DNA of 64,000 nucleotides from Gammaproteobacteria bacterium (GCA_028279365.1 JANQNX010000009.1:1-64000); one strand, 5' to 3'; shown: positions 35,428-45,400, numbered from the stretch's first letter. The notes: generated by a model not told the origin, from the sequence alone. Numbers and translations: made by a program.

Positions 35428-36713
35428 GACTTCCTCATTTCAAAACTGACATTAGTAAGTTGGCGTCGACATGCAGGCTTGTTCATGACCAGCTGATGCA
35501 AGCCCAGGTAACGCTCGGCAAAACCAGCCGTGCAGTAATCCAGATAGTATTCCCACACGCGACAGAAATTTTCGCTATAGCCCAATGCCATAATTTGTTC
35601 ACGTTTCTCATTAAAGTTGGTTAACCAGCATTGCAAGGTGCGGGCATAGTGCGGCGCATAATCCTCAACATGAATAAGCTTCAAATCAGAGGAACGTGAA
35701 ACCGCATCGGTAATAGCCGCAAGCGAAGGACAACAGCTACCCGGGAAAATATAACGCTGAATAAAGTCAGGCGTTTTTAAATATTGTTCATAGCGATGAT
35801 CCGGCATGGTAATCGCCTGAATGCAAAGCTGACCATCGGGTTTTAATAACGCGGAACATTGTTGAAAATACTCGGGCAGGAATTGATGGCCCACCGCCTC
35901 TATCATCTCGATCGAAACCAGTCGGTCGAACTGTCCTTCCAAATCACGATAATCCATCAAGCGAATATCGATCTTGTCTTGTAAACCGGCGGTCTTGATT
36001 CGCTGTTGCGCCAGTTCAAACTGTTCTTTGGAAATTGTTAGCGTAGTGACATGGCAACCATAATGCGCTGCGGCATGCATGGAAAAACTGCCCCAGCCCG
36101 AACCAATTTCGACGATGCGATGATGTGGCTGAAGGTCTAGCTTTTGACAGATTAAATCCAACTTAAATAGCGAAGCATCCAACAGACTACTAGACTCATT
36201 GGCAAACACACCGGAGGAGTAGGTCATGGTCTCATCAAGAAACAACTCAAATAAGTCATTACCCAGATCGTAATGATCATGAATATTCTTATGACTACCG
36301 TTGTGGGTGTTAGCACGTAGCATATGTAACAGTCGATCTTTGATGACACCAACCGAAGCCAACCCCTGTTCCATCGCATCCAGCTGATCCGTATTTCTGA
36401 TTAAAATCTGAAACAGCGTAGTCAGACTGGAGCAGGTCCACATACCTTTACGATAGGCATCAGCAGCACCATTACTACCATTAATAAATACGCTGCTATA
36501 AAACGCGTCATCATGCACGGTGATACTCACGTGCAGGTTTTGGTCACGACCGATGGACCAACTGCCCCAACTATCATGAATATCAATCTGGCCAACACTG
36601 AAGTCAGTCATTTTGTTTTTCATCAACTTTCTCAGGAGATGCTGACTCGACTTCCTGACGCTTTCGCCTCTAAACTGATCAAAAGCGTTATAAAACAAAC
36701 TGACCGCTTTCAT
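35424..36713 (-). CDS. Cfa-like SAM-dependent fatty-acid methyltransferase (first copy)
   Basis: A 429-residue full-length Cfa-superfamily enzyme with an N-terminal lipid-binding-like domain (1-120) and a C-terminal methyltransferase domain (motif I VEIGSGWGSFSMHAA). Against E. coli Cfa from memory, Glu239 (SIEMIEAVG), Ile268 and Tyr317 (HYARTLQCW) positions are kept. Cys139 is Ser in TYSSGVF, and His266 is Gln in IQAIT. These changes are seen in the FAD-oxidoreductase-linked Cfa branch, so the product may be a methylated chain rather than a cyclopropane. Confidence 0.88.
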   Translation of the reverse strand: MKAVSLFYNAFDQFRGESVRKSSQHLLRKLMKNKMTDFSVGQIDIHDSWGSWSIGRDQNLHVSITVHDDAFYSSVFINGSNGAADAYRKGMWTCSSLTTLFQILIRNTDQLDAMEQGLASVGVIKDRLLHMLRANTHNGSHKNIHDHYDLGNDLFELFLDETMTYSSGVFANESSSLLDASLFKLDLICQKLDLQPHHRIVEIGSGWGSFSMHAAAHYGCHVTTLTISKEQFELAQQRIKTAGLQDKIDIRLMDYRDLEGQFDRLVSIEMIEAVGHQFLPEYFQQCSALLKPDGQLCIQAITMPDHRYEQYLKTPDFIQRYIFPGSCCPSLAAITDAVSRSSDLKLIHVEDYAPHYARTLQCWLTNFNEKREQIMALGYSENFCRVWEYYLDYCTAGFAERYLGLHQLVMNKPACRRQLTNVSFEMRKS

Positions 36714-37480
36714 AATGACGCTCCTTCTTTGCTGTAATGTTTTGGGTGTTCATGAAACGGGACTTTTTTCCACCAGAGTTTTAGTGCCTGCCAGTAAATT
36801 GCCAATACGACTTTCACGGTCATGAATGGATAATGTAATAGCACGCGATTCAATGATGCTTGGCTAATCGGTTCTGGCTGTAAGCGCATCGTCGCGGTAA
36901 ACATAGCTTGTTGATCCTCGAAGTTGCGCATGGAAACATGTAGATGTTCGCCCGGACAATTAAACAACCAGGCATAACGTTGGTTCATTCCCATAAACGG
37001 CGAGACATGAAACACCTTGTCAAAATGAAACGTATGGCTATCGCCGGGACCAATGACTGCATCCAGCACATAGCAATGCTGTTCACCCCATGGCGTGTTG
37101 TGCACTTCTGCAATGATGGTTTCAATTTCAGTTCGATCATCATTCCAGCAATAGTAAAAACTGACCGGGTTCATGACATAGCCAAAATAACGCAGATGAG
37201 TAAGTAATGTGATCGGGCCGGTTTGTCGATGACCAGTCTTTTCCAAGACGAGATCGCGAATCGAATCTGATAACGACGACTCAGTGTCACCATAATGATC
37301 GCTTCTTTTAAAACGCGCCAGATCAAATGAAGTCGAAGACCAGAACAGAAATCTTTCAAACAGGGTGGGAAGTTCATCCAGATCGAGGTACATCATAAAT
37401 ACCTTGTAGCTAAAGCGATGCCGATTCGGTAATAGACGATGATGAATCACCTGGCCCTTGTATATCTTACTGTGCATCAT
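36710..37480 (-). CDS. DUF1365 protein
   Basis: A 256-residue DUF1365 protein, starting with the typical SKIYKGQVIHHRLLPNRHRF and containing FGYVMNPVSFYYCW and EVHNTPWGE. The family is nearly always encoded beside a flavin amine-oxidase-like protein and a Cfa-like methyltransferase, as here. Its role is unknown, but a part in lipid modification is generally inferred. It overlaps both neighbours by 4 bp. Confidence 0.92.
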   Translation of the reverse strand: MMHSKIYKGQVIHHRLLPNRHRFSYKVFMMYLDLDELPTLFERFLFWSSTSFDLARFKRSDHYGDTESSLSDSIRDLVLEKTGHRQTGPITLLTHLRYFGYVMNPVSFYYCWNDDRTEIETIIAEVHNTPWGEQHCYVLDAVIGPGDSHTFHFDKVFHVSPFMGMNQRYAWLFNCPGEHLHVSMRNFEDQQAMFTATMRLQPEPISQASLNRVLLHYPFMTVKVVLAIYWQALKLWWKKVPFHEHPKHYSKEGASL

Positions 37481-38727
37481 TGCGTCTCCACATCATATGC
37501 ATCGCAGACACGAATAGCACTGGCCGCGCCGTCTTCATGGAAACCATACCCCCAATAGGCACCACAGTAGGAAACTCTGTCGCGACGGATTAACTCATGA
37601 TGATTGGACTGTGCCGATGAACGACCGGGGGAAAACTGCGGGTGGTGGTAAACAATACGTTTAATAATTTTATTTTTGTCAATCTGACGGGTTTGGTTCA
37701 ACGAGACACAATAAGTATTTTCGGAATCAATACTCTGCAACATGTTCATGTTATAGGTCACGGAAACATGATCGCGCTGTCCACTTGGTATTCGATAATT
37801 CCAGCTGGCCCAGGCTGAATTATTATTGGGTAATAAATTGATATCGGTATGCAACACCGCTTCATTCTGCTGATAATGAAACTGTTCCAGTAATTCAATT
37901 TCCCTGTCATCGGCATTGTTCATCAGATGCAATGCCTGGTCCGAGTGACAACACAGGATAACTTCATCAAACTCATGCCTGACATTATCTTTGGTCATCA
38001 CATCGACACTATTATTATGTCGAATCACCTGATTGACGGGTTGATTAAGTTGTATCCTGTCGCTGAAACTTCGCGTTAACAATGAAACGTATTGTCTGGA
38101 ACCACCCTTGACTGTCTTCCACTGTGGCCTATCGTTGACCTGCAGCATACAATGGTTATTCAAAAACTCGATAACGAATAACATCGGAAACTGCCGGAAG
38201 CGGTCGGCCGGACTGGACCATAATGATGCGCCTAAAGGTACAAGGTAATGTTCGATAAAAGCATCAGAGTAGTGACGTTTTTTCGCATAGTCTTCGACAG
38301 TGATTTTATCGTCGAGCCCTTCTTTCAAATCAATGATCGCTTCTTTATGAAAACGCATAATATCTTTAATCATCATCAAAAAAGATCGATTAAAAATATT
38401 TCTACGCTGCACAAACATTTTGTTTAGTGAGGTACCGTTATATTCCAGCTTGCTCTGTTCACAGTGCACACTGAAACTCATATCGGTATTAATGGATTCG
38501 ACGCCAAGTTGATCAAACAGACGACACAGCGTGGGATAATTTTGCTGATTAAATACAATAAACCCGGTATCAACAGGTAACTTTCTTTTAGGCTCATTGA
38601 CGATAGCGGTATTGGCATGTCCACCTACATAGTCACCGGCCTCAAACACGGAGATATCATGCTTTCTGGATAAGTAATAGGCAGTAGTCATTCCAGCTAT
38701 GCCTGCACCAATAATGCCGATGCGCAT
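37477..38727 (-). CDS. FAD-dependent amine-oxidase-like oxidoreductase
   Basis: A 416-residue flavoprotein with an N-terminal Rossmann FAD motif (GIIGAGIAGMTTAYYL, residues 4-19) and the GG doublet (GDYVGGHANT). The C-terminal FAD contact is CGAYWGYGFHEDGAASA. Members near Cfa-like and DUF1365 genes have been linked to singlet-oxygen responses and to furan fatty acid synthesis in alphaproteobacteria. It likely desaturates or oxidises an acyl chain. The start overlaps the desaturase stop (TGATG). Confidence 0.9.
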   Translation of the reverse strand: MRIGIIGAGIAGMTTAYYLSRKHDISVFEAGDYVGGHANTAIVNEPKRKLPVDTGFIVFNQQNYPTLCRLFDQLGVESINTDMSFSVHCEQSKLEYNGTSLNKMFVQRRNIFNRSFLMMIKDIMRFHKEAIIDLKEGLDDKITVEDYAKKRHYSDAFIEHYLVPLGASLWSSPADRFRQFPMLFVIEFLNNHCMLQVNDRPQWKTVKGGSRQYVSLLTRSFSDRIQLNQPVNQVIRHNNSVDVMTKDNVRHEFDEVILCCHSDQALHLMNNADDREIELLEQFHYQQNEAVLHTDINLLPNNNSAWASWNYRIPSGQRDHVSVTYNMNMLQSIDSENTYCVSLNQTRQIDKNKIIKRIVYHHPQFSPGRSSAQSNHHELIRRDRVSYCGAYWGYGFHEDGAASAIRVCDAYDVETQ

Positions 38728-39665
38728 CAGCCGCGCTCCGCTTCCTTAAGAATTGAAGCAGGCACCGGCTGCATGGTTCTGACGATGCCGAGCTTATGCA
38801 TGAACCAGATTAAACTGTAGCTGATGTCTATCTCCCACCAGAAAAATCCCTGCCGGGTAGAATTAGGGTAACGATGATGATTGTTATGCCAGCCTTCTCC
38901 CAGCGTAATTAAGGCCAGTAAAAAATTATTGCGGCTATCATCTTTGGTCGAGTAGCGGCGACGTCCAAACTTATGCGCCAGTGAATTAATGGTATAGGTA
39001 CCGTGATACAGGATCACCGTTGACATGAAATAACCCCAAACCAGCATTTGCCAGCCATTGGTGTTTAGTTGTGGAGCGTAGAGAAACAACAGATGCCCCA
39101 ATAGATAACAAGCTAGGCCGGATAATAGAAAAGGCAAACAGTCAACATGCTCTAAGAATTTCAATTCTGGATAACGCAACCAATCCCTGACCCTCGATTC
39201 AATTACCGGAAAATTATTTTTTCTTAAAAACCACAACACATGGCTGTTTATGAAACCATGCTTGGGGGAATGCGGGTCATTATCCTGATCCGAATTAATA
39301 TGATGATGTCGATGATGACTGGCCCACCATATCGGACCGCGTTGCCCGGCGGTACAGCCTGCAACTGCCATTAAAAATTGTATCGGTCGGGAAACCGTAT
39401 AGGAGCGATGAGAGAAATAACGATGATAAAACGCGGTGATAAAAAACATACGTAAAAAATAAAAAGCCAACATCACAAACAGGGCCACGTAACTAAAACC
39501 CACATAAAACACGGCGAAACAAGCGATATGAAATAAGACAAACACTGTCACGCGAAAATGATCCAGCGAACGATCATCGCTAAAATAATCAGCTGGACGT
39601 AAATTAAACAGCCATTGATAAAAATGGTTTAGTGGTAAAAGGAAGTATCGTTTAAATGTATGCAT
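38727..39665 (-). CDS. Membrane fatty-acid desaturase (delta-9 acyl desaturase type)
   Basis: A 312-residue integral membrane di-iron desaturase. The three histidine boxes are HRYFSHRS, HHRHHH followed by NSDQDNDPHS, and HNNHHRYPNS. Two pairs of membrane helices flank them. The layout is that of delta-9 acyl-CoA/acyl-lipid desaturases. As first gene of the nine-gene operon it would supply unsaturated chains to the Cfa-like enzymes. The phased direct repeats at 39710-39753 lie just upstream. Confidence 0.93.
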   Translation of the reverse strand: MHTFKRYFLLPLNHFYQWLFNLRPADYFSDDRSLDHFRVTVFVLFHIACFAVFYVGFSYVALFVMLAFYFLRMFFITAFYHRYFSHRSYTVSRPIQFLMAVAGCTAGQRGPIWWASHHRHHHINSDQDNDPHSPKHGFINSHVLWFLRKNNFPVIESRVRDWLRYPELKFLEHVDCLPFLLSGLACYLLGHLLFLYAPQLNTNGWQMLVWGYFMSTVILYHGTYTINSLAHKFGRRRYSTKDDSRNNFLLALITLGEGWHNNHHRYPNSTRQGFFWWEIDISYSLIWFMHKLGIVRTMQPVPASILKEAERG

Positions 39666-39709
39666 TAACCTGACCTTGTTTCTTAGTGAACAATAATTAT
39701 TGAATCGCA

Positions 39710-39753
39710 GTGAACTACGAGTCGATGTGACGTGAAAAATAAGTGAAAACGTC
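39710..39753 (-). promoter_or_regulatory. 11-bp-phased direct repeats upstream of the lipid operon
   Basis: On the plus strand GTGAACT (39710), GTCGATG (39721), GTGAAAA (39732) and GTGAAAA (39743) start exactly 11 bp apart. In the direction of transcription the best pair reads TTTTCAC-N4-TTTTCAC. OmpR/PhoB-family regulators bind such head-to-tail repeats as dimers. The array runs from the histidine kinase stop codon to 45 bp before the desaturase ATG. Confidence 0.65.
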
Positions 39754-41048
39754 TAGAAGTGTATAACACTGTGGGCCGGGAACGTAATCTTGACCATCGT
39801 CCCGACGCCCGATGTACTCTCGATGTTAACATCCCAATGAAATCGATCGGACAACATCTTGACGATAGTCAAACCGACACCATAGCCACCACGTTGTTTT
39901 TGATCGGTCTGAAAAAACGGTTTAAACACCTCTTTCACTTCCTGTTCCGACATACCGACGCCGCTGTCCCTGATAGCAATTGCATCCGCCTCAATCGTGA
40001 TCGCAATCTGTCCCTGGTCAGTATAGGAGAAAGCATTTCGAAGAATATTCCCAATTAATACACTTAGCACTTTATCCGACGCTTCGATCACAAGTTGACT
40101 CTGTTCGTGTTTGGTCACTGTCACTGGCTTGTCAGGATAAATCATTTCTAACCTTTCGATCTCTTCTTCTACCAGTTCATTGATACAAACCGGCTCTCGT
40201 GACAGTTGATCCTCTGATTCACGCGCGAGTAACAACAGCGCCTCGATTAATTCTTCCATATCTGATGCCGAACGCTGAATACGGTTGATAAACCGTTTAG
40301 CTGAATCAGACAGCGAATCATCCTGCAGGATGACATCTGTGGCTATCTTGATCACAGTAATCGGGCTGCGTAATTCATGACTGGCATCACGCGTAAAGTT
40401 TCTTTCACGTTCGACAAACTGCTTACTTCGTTCGGAAAACTGTTCCAATGCCTTGGCCAATACTGCGACTTCCTGGTCCATGTCTTCGCTGAAGAAAACG
40501 GTATCGAGATCTTCGCCAGATAATAACTTCGGCTCGATCCGCTCGACTTCGCGCGCGAGTTTCACTACCGGCGAAATGGCCTGACGCGAAAATCGGTAAC
40601 CTAGCCAGCTGGACAGATAAATAACAACCAATACGATAGCCAGTGGTATCAAACCAAAGAAAGTCGCCAGTTCGCTGACCTGTTTGCCATCGAATGCCAA
40701 CCACAGTCGTTTACCATCCTGTTCAGTGACATAGATGATGTATAAATCAACATCCTGCTTTTGCATTTCATGAAAGCCCGGTGAGAGATCAGATAACGCC
40801 GCGGGAACGGGGTCCACACCTGACAAGTACGCATTTAAATTATTCGTATTGGGGCGCGAGAAATTGTTGTCCTGGCGATAGTTTGCCCAGAAATAATCGG
40901 CCTCATCTTGCAAGGCCGCCTTAATCAGGACATCACTAAGTACATAACGAGCAGCAAACACCCCCAATATGGCGGTAATGCTGATCAACAAGGCCTGAAA
41001 GATAAAGGCCTTCCATATCCTATGTCCCAGACCGATCCGGGTCTGCAT
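39753..41048 (-). CDS. Sensor histidine kinase
   Basis: A 431-residue membrane kinase. Helices at about 13-35 and 130-150 enclose a roughly 95-residue periplasmic sensor. HAMP-like DNA follows, then the phosphorylated His in SHELRSP (H224), the N box IGNILRNAFSYT, G1 (IRDSGVGMS) and G2 (GGYGVGLTIV). The start overlaps the response regulator end by 29 bp. The signal is unknown. Its position immediately upstream of the desaturase operon points to membrane state or lipid damage. Confidence 0.93.
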   Translation of the reverse strand: MQTRIGLGHRIWKAFIFQALLISITAILGVFAARYVLSDVLIKAALQDEADYFWANYRQDNNFSRPNTNNLNAYLSGVDPVPAALSDLSPGFHEMQKQDVDLYIIYVTEQDGKRLWLAFDGKQVSELATFFGLIPLAIVLVVIYLSSWLGYRFSRQAISPVVKLAREVERIEPKLLSGEDLDTVFFSEDMDQEVAVLAKALEQFSERSKQFVERERNFTRDASHELRSPITVIKIATDVILQDDSLSDSAKRFINRIQRSASDMEELIEALLLLARESEDQLSREPVCINELVEEEIERLEMIYPDKPVTVTKHEQSQLVIEASDKVLSVLIGNILRNAFSYTDQGQIAITIEADAIAIRDSGVGMSEQEVKEVFKPFFQTDQKQRGGYGVGLTIVKMLSDRFHWDVNIESTSGVGTMVKITFPAHSVIHF

Positions 41049-41742
41049 TAGGCTCTACCAGCCGATAGCCGGAGTTCTGAAGGGTATGCATGATCTGCTG
41101 ATCAAAAGGACGATCAATAATTTTGCGCAAGGAATAGATATGGCTGCGCAAGGTATCACTATCTGGCAGGATGTCACCCCAGACTTCTCGTTCAATCTGC
41201 CTGCGACTGACCACCCTGGGTGACGCCCGCATTAAGATACCGAGAATTTTCAGACCGATGGGTGTCAGCTTCAGCTCCTGCCCGGCTCGCATCACCTGTA
41301 AGGTACCGGTATCAAATGATAAATCGCCAACCGATAAGACTTCTGGATTGAGCATGCCTTTCTGTCTGCGGATCAATACCTTAATACGTGCTTCTAACTC
41401 TTTGATCTCAAATGGCTTAATCAAATAATCATCAGCCCCGCCATCGAGCCCGGCCAATTTATCGTCGAGCGTATCGCGCGCCGTTAATATCAGCACCGGC
41501 GTTGACTGCTGCGCTTCCATTCGAAGTTTTTCCAGCACCTGCATGCCGTCCATCCCCGGCAACATTAGATCAAGAATAATGACATCGTAGGTATTTTTCA
41601 CCGCCAGGTGCAGCCCGGTCACACCATCGGCGGCGTAATCAACCACATAACCACGCTGCTCGAGGTACTCATAAACCATGGTCGCGATGTCCTGATGATC
41701 CTCGATGAGCAATACATTTTCGTGATTAGGGCTGGTAGTCAT
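41020..41742 (-). CDS. OmpR-family response regulator
   Basis: A 240-residue regulator with an N-terminal receiver domain (acidic pocket IED, phosphoacceptor D58 in ILDLMLPG, conserved Lys in LIKPFE) and a C-terminal winged-helix DNA-binding domain (SPRVVSRRQIEREVWG, RSHIYSLRKIID). It is transcribed first in the pair. GTGA repeats 11 bp apart lie 42-59 bp before its start and match those upstream of the desaturase gene, suggesting autoregulation. Confidence 0.95.
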   Translation of the reverse strand: MTTSPNHENVLLIEDHQDIATMVYEYLEQRGYVVDYAADGVTGLHLAVKNTYDVIILDLMLPGMDGMQVLEKLRMEAQQSTPVLILTARDTLDDKLAGLDGGADDYLIKPFEIKELEARIKVLIRRQKGMLNPEVLSVGDLSFDTGTLQVMRAGQELKLTPIGLKILGILMRASPRVVSRRQIEREVWGDILPDSDTLRSHIYSLRKIIDRPFDQQIMHTLQNSGYRLVEPNADPDRSGT

Positions 41743-41783
41743 TATATCTGCCTGATTTTTCGCATGATGCTATAAACAGTCGT

Positions 41784-41801
41784 GTGATATCAATGTGAAG
41801 A
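41784..41801 (-). promoter_or_regulatory. Candidate autoregulatory repeat pair of the response regulator
   Basis: GTGATAT (41784-41790) and GTGAAGA (41795-41801) on the plus strand start 11 bp apart, in the same orientation and phasing as the GTGAAAA array upstream of the lipid operon. The region is also the rpe upstream DNA, so the site could affect both directions. Confidence 0.45.
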
Positions 41802-41911
41802 GCAACAAAATCAGGGGCTAATAGTCTTTAAAGCATTGTTATTCCTAGCGATGCAATACTCAATAAGGTAAAGTTGCCCCTCTTTGAAACAGCGTGATAT
41901 GGCGATAAAGC

Positions 41912-42586
41912 ATGACTGAATTCGTAATTGCACCTTCAATCTTGTCGGCAGATATGGCCAGACTCGGCGAAGATACGGCTGCCGTGCTGGAAGCCGGCGC
42001 TGATTTCGTACATGTCGATGTGATGGATAATCACTATGTCCCGAACCTGACCTTCGGGCCGGTCATCGTCAAAGCATTACGCGACTATGGCATCACCGCG
42101 CCACTCGATGTGCATTTAATGATCAAACCGGTTGATCGCATTATCCCGGAATTTGCCGAAGCCGGTGCCAGCTATATTACCTTTCACCCAGAAGCGTCTG
42201 ACCACATCGATCGTAGCCTGCAACTTATTAAAGACAATGGCTGTAAGTCAGGTCTGGTCTTTAATCCTGCAACGCCATTAAACGTGCTTGAACATGTGAT
42301 GGATAAAGTCGACATGATCTTATTGATGTCGGTGAATCCCGGCTTTGGTGGACAGTCGTTTATCCCTTCCGCATTGGAAAAATTGAAAGTCGCCAGAGCC
42401 ATGATCGATGCATCGGGCCTAGATATCAGGCTCGAAATCGATGGCGGTGTCAAAGTCGATAATATTGGCGAGATTGCCAGGGCTGGGGCCGATACCTTTG
42501 TTGCCGGTTCTGCCATCTTCAATAGCGATAACTATAAGCAAACGATTCAAGCCATGCGCAATCAGCTTGCGCAGGCAAGTTCATAA
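41912..42586 (+). CDS. rpe: Ribulose-phosphate 3-epimerase
   Basis: Interconverts ribulose 5-phosphate and xylulose 5-phosphate. The 224-residue TIM barrel carries [46 protein letters not shown] and [10 protein letters not shown]. It is the first gene of a rpe-gph-trpEGDC run. It is divergent from the response regulator gene. Confidence 0.97.
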   Translation: MTEFVIAPSILSADMARLGEDTAAVLEAGADFVHVDVMDNHYVPNLTFGPVIVKALRDYGITAPLDVHLMIKPVDRIIPEFAEAGASYITFHPEASDHIDRSLQLIKDNGCKSGLVFNPATPLNVLEHVMDKVDMILLMSVNPGFGGQSFIPSALEKLKVARAMIDASGLDIRLEIDGGVKVDNIGEIARAGADTFVAGSAIFNSDNYKQTIQAMRNQLAQASS

Positions 42587-42601
42587 GCCACGCATCGACC
42601 T

Positions 42602-43273
42602 ATGTCACTCATCTCTCCTGATTTGGTATTGCTTGATCTCGACGGTACGCTGGTCGACTCGATCCCGGATTTATCGCGCTGCCTGAATATGACGCTGCGC
42701 GATCTACAACAACCGGAACGAAAACTGGAAGATGTCAGAAACTGGGTCGGAAATGGCGTGGAAACCTTGATTCATCGCGCATTGATCAATGATATTGAAG
42801 GTCAGGCCGATCCCGAATTGGTGCAGCAAGCGCTGCCTATTTTTATGCGTTATTACCATGCTGAACCCTGCGAGCTGACCGAATGTTATCCCGGTGTGCG
42901 AGAAGGACTGACTACATTAAAGGCTGACGGCAAAACGCTAGGTATCGTCACCAATAAAAATGAAGAGTTTGTCCCACCGATTCTGGAGAAACTCGGCATT
43001 CTGGATCACATGGATATCATTATTGGTGGTAACACACTGGAAAAAAGAAAACCCGATCCACTACCACTACTTCATGCAGCATCGATGTTTAAACAGGCAC
43101 CAGAACAATCTGTGATGGTCGGCGATTCCATTAGTGATGTGAACGCGGCGCGTGCTGCCGGTTTTCAAATCGTGTGCGTCAGCTATGGTTACAATCATGG
43201 ACAGGATATCTATGATACCAAGCCTGATGCTGTCATTGATTCACTGGAACAACTCCCCGTATTGTTTCAATAA
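42602..43273 (+). CDS. gph: Phosphoglycolate phosphatase
   Basis: HAD-family phosphatase, 223 residues, that removes 2-phosphoglycolate. Motif I is LLDLDGTLVDS, with the cap domain next. Motif II is IVTNKNE, and motifs III/IV are KRKPDPLPLL and MVGDSISDVNAA. Between rpe and trpE, as in Pseudomonas-type gene order. It is 3 bp before trpE. Confidence 0.94.
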   Translation: MSLISPDLVLLDLDGTLVDSIPDLSRCLNMTLRDLQQPERKLEDVRNWVGNGVETLIHRALINDIEGQADPELVQQALPIFMRYYHAEPCELTECYPGVREGLTTLKADGKTLGIVTNKNEEFVPPILEKLGILDHMDIIIGGNTLEKRKPDPLPLLHAASMFKQAPEQSVMVGDSISDVNAARAAGFQIVCVSYGYNHGQDIYDTKPDAVIDSLEQLPVLFQ

Positions 43274-43276
43274 ACC

Positions 43277-44755
43277 ATGTTAAGCGAAGCCGAATTTCAT
43301 TCCTTACATAAACAGGGTTACAACCGCATTCCTCTGATGCGCGAAGTATTGGCCGATCTGGATACACCACTCAGTACTTATTTAAAACTGTGCAACGCGC
43401 CCTATTCTTATCTATTTGAATCCGTGCAGGGCGGCGAAAAATGGGGACGTTATTCGATCATTGGCCTACCAGCCAAAACCGTCATTCGCGCCAATGACAA
43501 ACGCATTACGATAGAAACCGATAATGCCATTATCGAAGATTATCAAGTCGATGATCCTCTAGCAGAGATGGAATCAATCAAGGCCAGATATCGCGTGGCC
43601 GAAATCGATCACTTACCACGCTTTAGTGGTGGTTTGGTCGGTTACTTTGGTTATGAAACGATTCGCTATATTGAACCAAGATTAAATCAAAACGATAAGG
43701 ACGATCCGATTGGCTCACCTGACATCCTGTTAATGTTGTCTGATGAAGTCGTCGTGTTCGATAATCTCAGTGGTAAGTTGTTCATTATCGTTCATGCCGA
43801 TCCACAGCAACAATCGTCTTACACTAGAGCGATTGATAGGCTGGACTCTCTGGTATCGCAACTTAACCAAACCCAAATTAATAACACCATGACCCATCGC
43901 TCGCGTGATGTGAACGAGCAAGATTTTGTTTCTGGTTTTAGCCAAAATCATTACGAAGCGGCAGTCGATAAAATTAAGCAATATATCGTTGATGGTGATG
44001 CCATGCAGGTAGTGTTGTCGCAACGACTGTCGATTCCATTTGAAGCCGAACCCATTCATTTATATCGCGCCCTACGTTGTTTAAATCCATCACCCTATAT
44101 GTACTTTATGAACCTGGGTGATTTTCAAATCGTTGGCTCATCACCGGAAATACTGGTCAGACTCGAAGATGGCGTGGTCACAGTACGGCCGATTGCTGGC
44201 ACGCGACCAAGAGGCGAGACCGAACAACAGGATCAGGAACTTGAACGTGATCTATTAAGTGATCCAAAAGAACTGGCGGAACACTTAATGTTGATTGATC
44301 TCGGTCGAAACGACACCGGCCGCGTTGCCAAGACCGGCACTGTCACACTAACCGATAAAATGATTATTGAACGCTACTCACATGTGATGCATATCGTGTC
44401 TAATGTCATTGGCGAATTAAAAGAGAATATGTCAGCCATGGACGTGTTACGTGCAACCTTCCCGGCAGGAACCGTCTCCGGCGCACCCAAGATCAGGGCG
44501 ATGGAAATTATCGATGAGCTGGAACCGGTGAAACGTGGCGTCTACTCCGGGGCCGTCGGTTATTTATCCTGGAATGGTAATATGGATACGGCTATCGCAA
44601 TACGAACAGCAGTCATTAAAAATAAAACGCTACATATTCAGGCAGGTGCCGGAATCGTGGCTGATTCCGTACCAAGAAATGAGTGGGACGAAACTATGAA
44701 CAAGGGGCGCGCGATATTTCGTGCTGTCAGCCTGGCCGAGAAAGGCTTAAGCTAA
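43277..44755 (+). CDS. trpE: Anthranilate synthase component I
   Basis: Forms anthranilate from chorismate with ammonia from TrpG. The 492-residue protein has the N-terminal tryptophan-sensing segment with [10 protein letters not shown] (LFES in place of E. coli LLES). The catalytic domain has [37 protein letters not shown] and [11 protein letters not shown]. Feedback inhibition by tryptophan is likely. trpG follows after 20 bp. Confidence 0.97.
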   Translation: MLSEAEFHSLHKQGYNRIPLMREVLADLDTPLSTYLKLCNAPYSYLFESVQGGEKWGRYSIIGLPAKTVIRANDKRITIETDNAIIEDYQVDDPLAEMESIKARYRVAEIDHLPRFSGGLVGYFGYETIRYIEPRLNQNDKDDPIGSPDILLMLSDEVVVFDNLSGKLFIIVHADPQQQSSYTRAIDRLDSLVSQLNQTQINNTMTHRSRDVNEQDFVSGFSQNHYEAAVDKIKQYIVDGDAMQVVLSQRLSIPFEAEPIHLYRALRCLNPSPYMYFMNLGDFQIVGSSPEILVRLEDGVVTVRPIAGTRPRGETEQQDQELERDLLSDPKELAEHLMLIDLGRNDTGRVAKTGTVTLTDKMIIERYSHVMHIVSNVIGELKENMSAMDVLRATFPAGTVSGAPKIRAMEIIDELEPVKRGVYSGAVGYLSWNGNMDTAIAIRTAVIKNKTLHIQAGAGIVADSVPRNEWDETMNKGRAIFRAVSLAEKGLS

Positions 44756-44775
44756 ACATAAATCGAGAAAAACCT

Positions 44776-45357
44776 ATGTTGTTAATGATCGACAATTATG
44801 ATTCGTTTACCCATAACCTGGTGCAATATCTGGGTGAGCTGGATCAGGACGTGGAAGTTTATCGTAATGACAAGATCGATATTGATACCATCCGAGATAT
44901 GCAGCCATCACATATTGTTATCTCGCCAGGGCCATGCACGCCGAATGAAGCTGGTATTTCCATGGATGTGATTAATGAATTCCAGGGCAAGATACCCTTG
45001 CTTGGCGTCTGCCTTGGTCACCAAAGTATCGGGCAGTGTTTTGGTGGCAAGATCGTGCATGCACATGAGATCATGCATGGGAAAACATCGGATATTTATC
45101 ATAATAACAGTGATGTGTTTGCCGGTTTTCAAAACCCGTTTACCGCGACACGTTATCATTCATTAGTCATAGAAAAAGAATCCTTACCCGACTGCCTTGA
45201 AGTTACCGCCTGGACCCAGGACCCGGAAGGCAATCTGGATGAGATAATGGGGGTTCGACATAAAGACTTGCCTATATCAGGAGTACAGTTTCACCCGGAA
45301 TCGATCCTGACTTCTTACGGTCATGAACTGTTGCAAAACTTCCTTAACAATAATTAG
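44776..45357 (+). CDS. trpG: Anthranilate synthase component II (glutamine amidotransferase)
   Basis: Class I glutamine amidotransferase subunit, 193 residues. The ATG at 44776 gives [21 protein letters not shown] longer open frame runs back into trpE and is not needed. The catalytic Cys is in [11 protein letters not shown], and the His-Glu pair in [10 protein letters not shown]. It supplies ammonia to TrpE and, in many bacteria, also to PabB. Confidence 0.96.
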   Translation: MLLMIDNYDSFTHNLVQYLGELDQDVEVYRNDKIDIDTIRDMQPSHIVISPGPCTPNEAGISMDVINEFQGKIPLLGVCLGHQSIGQCFGGKIVHAHEIMHGKTSDIYHNNSDVFAGFQNPFTATRYHSLVIEKESLPDCLEVTAWTQDPEGNLDEIMGVRHKDLPISGVQFHPESILTSYGHELLQNFLNNN

Positions 45358-45400
45358 CTATTGTAAGACTTTGGTAAAACCGATCGGTTTGTAATCAATA

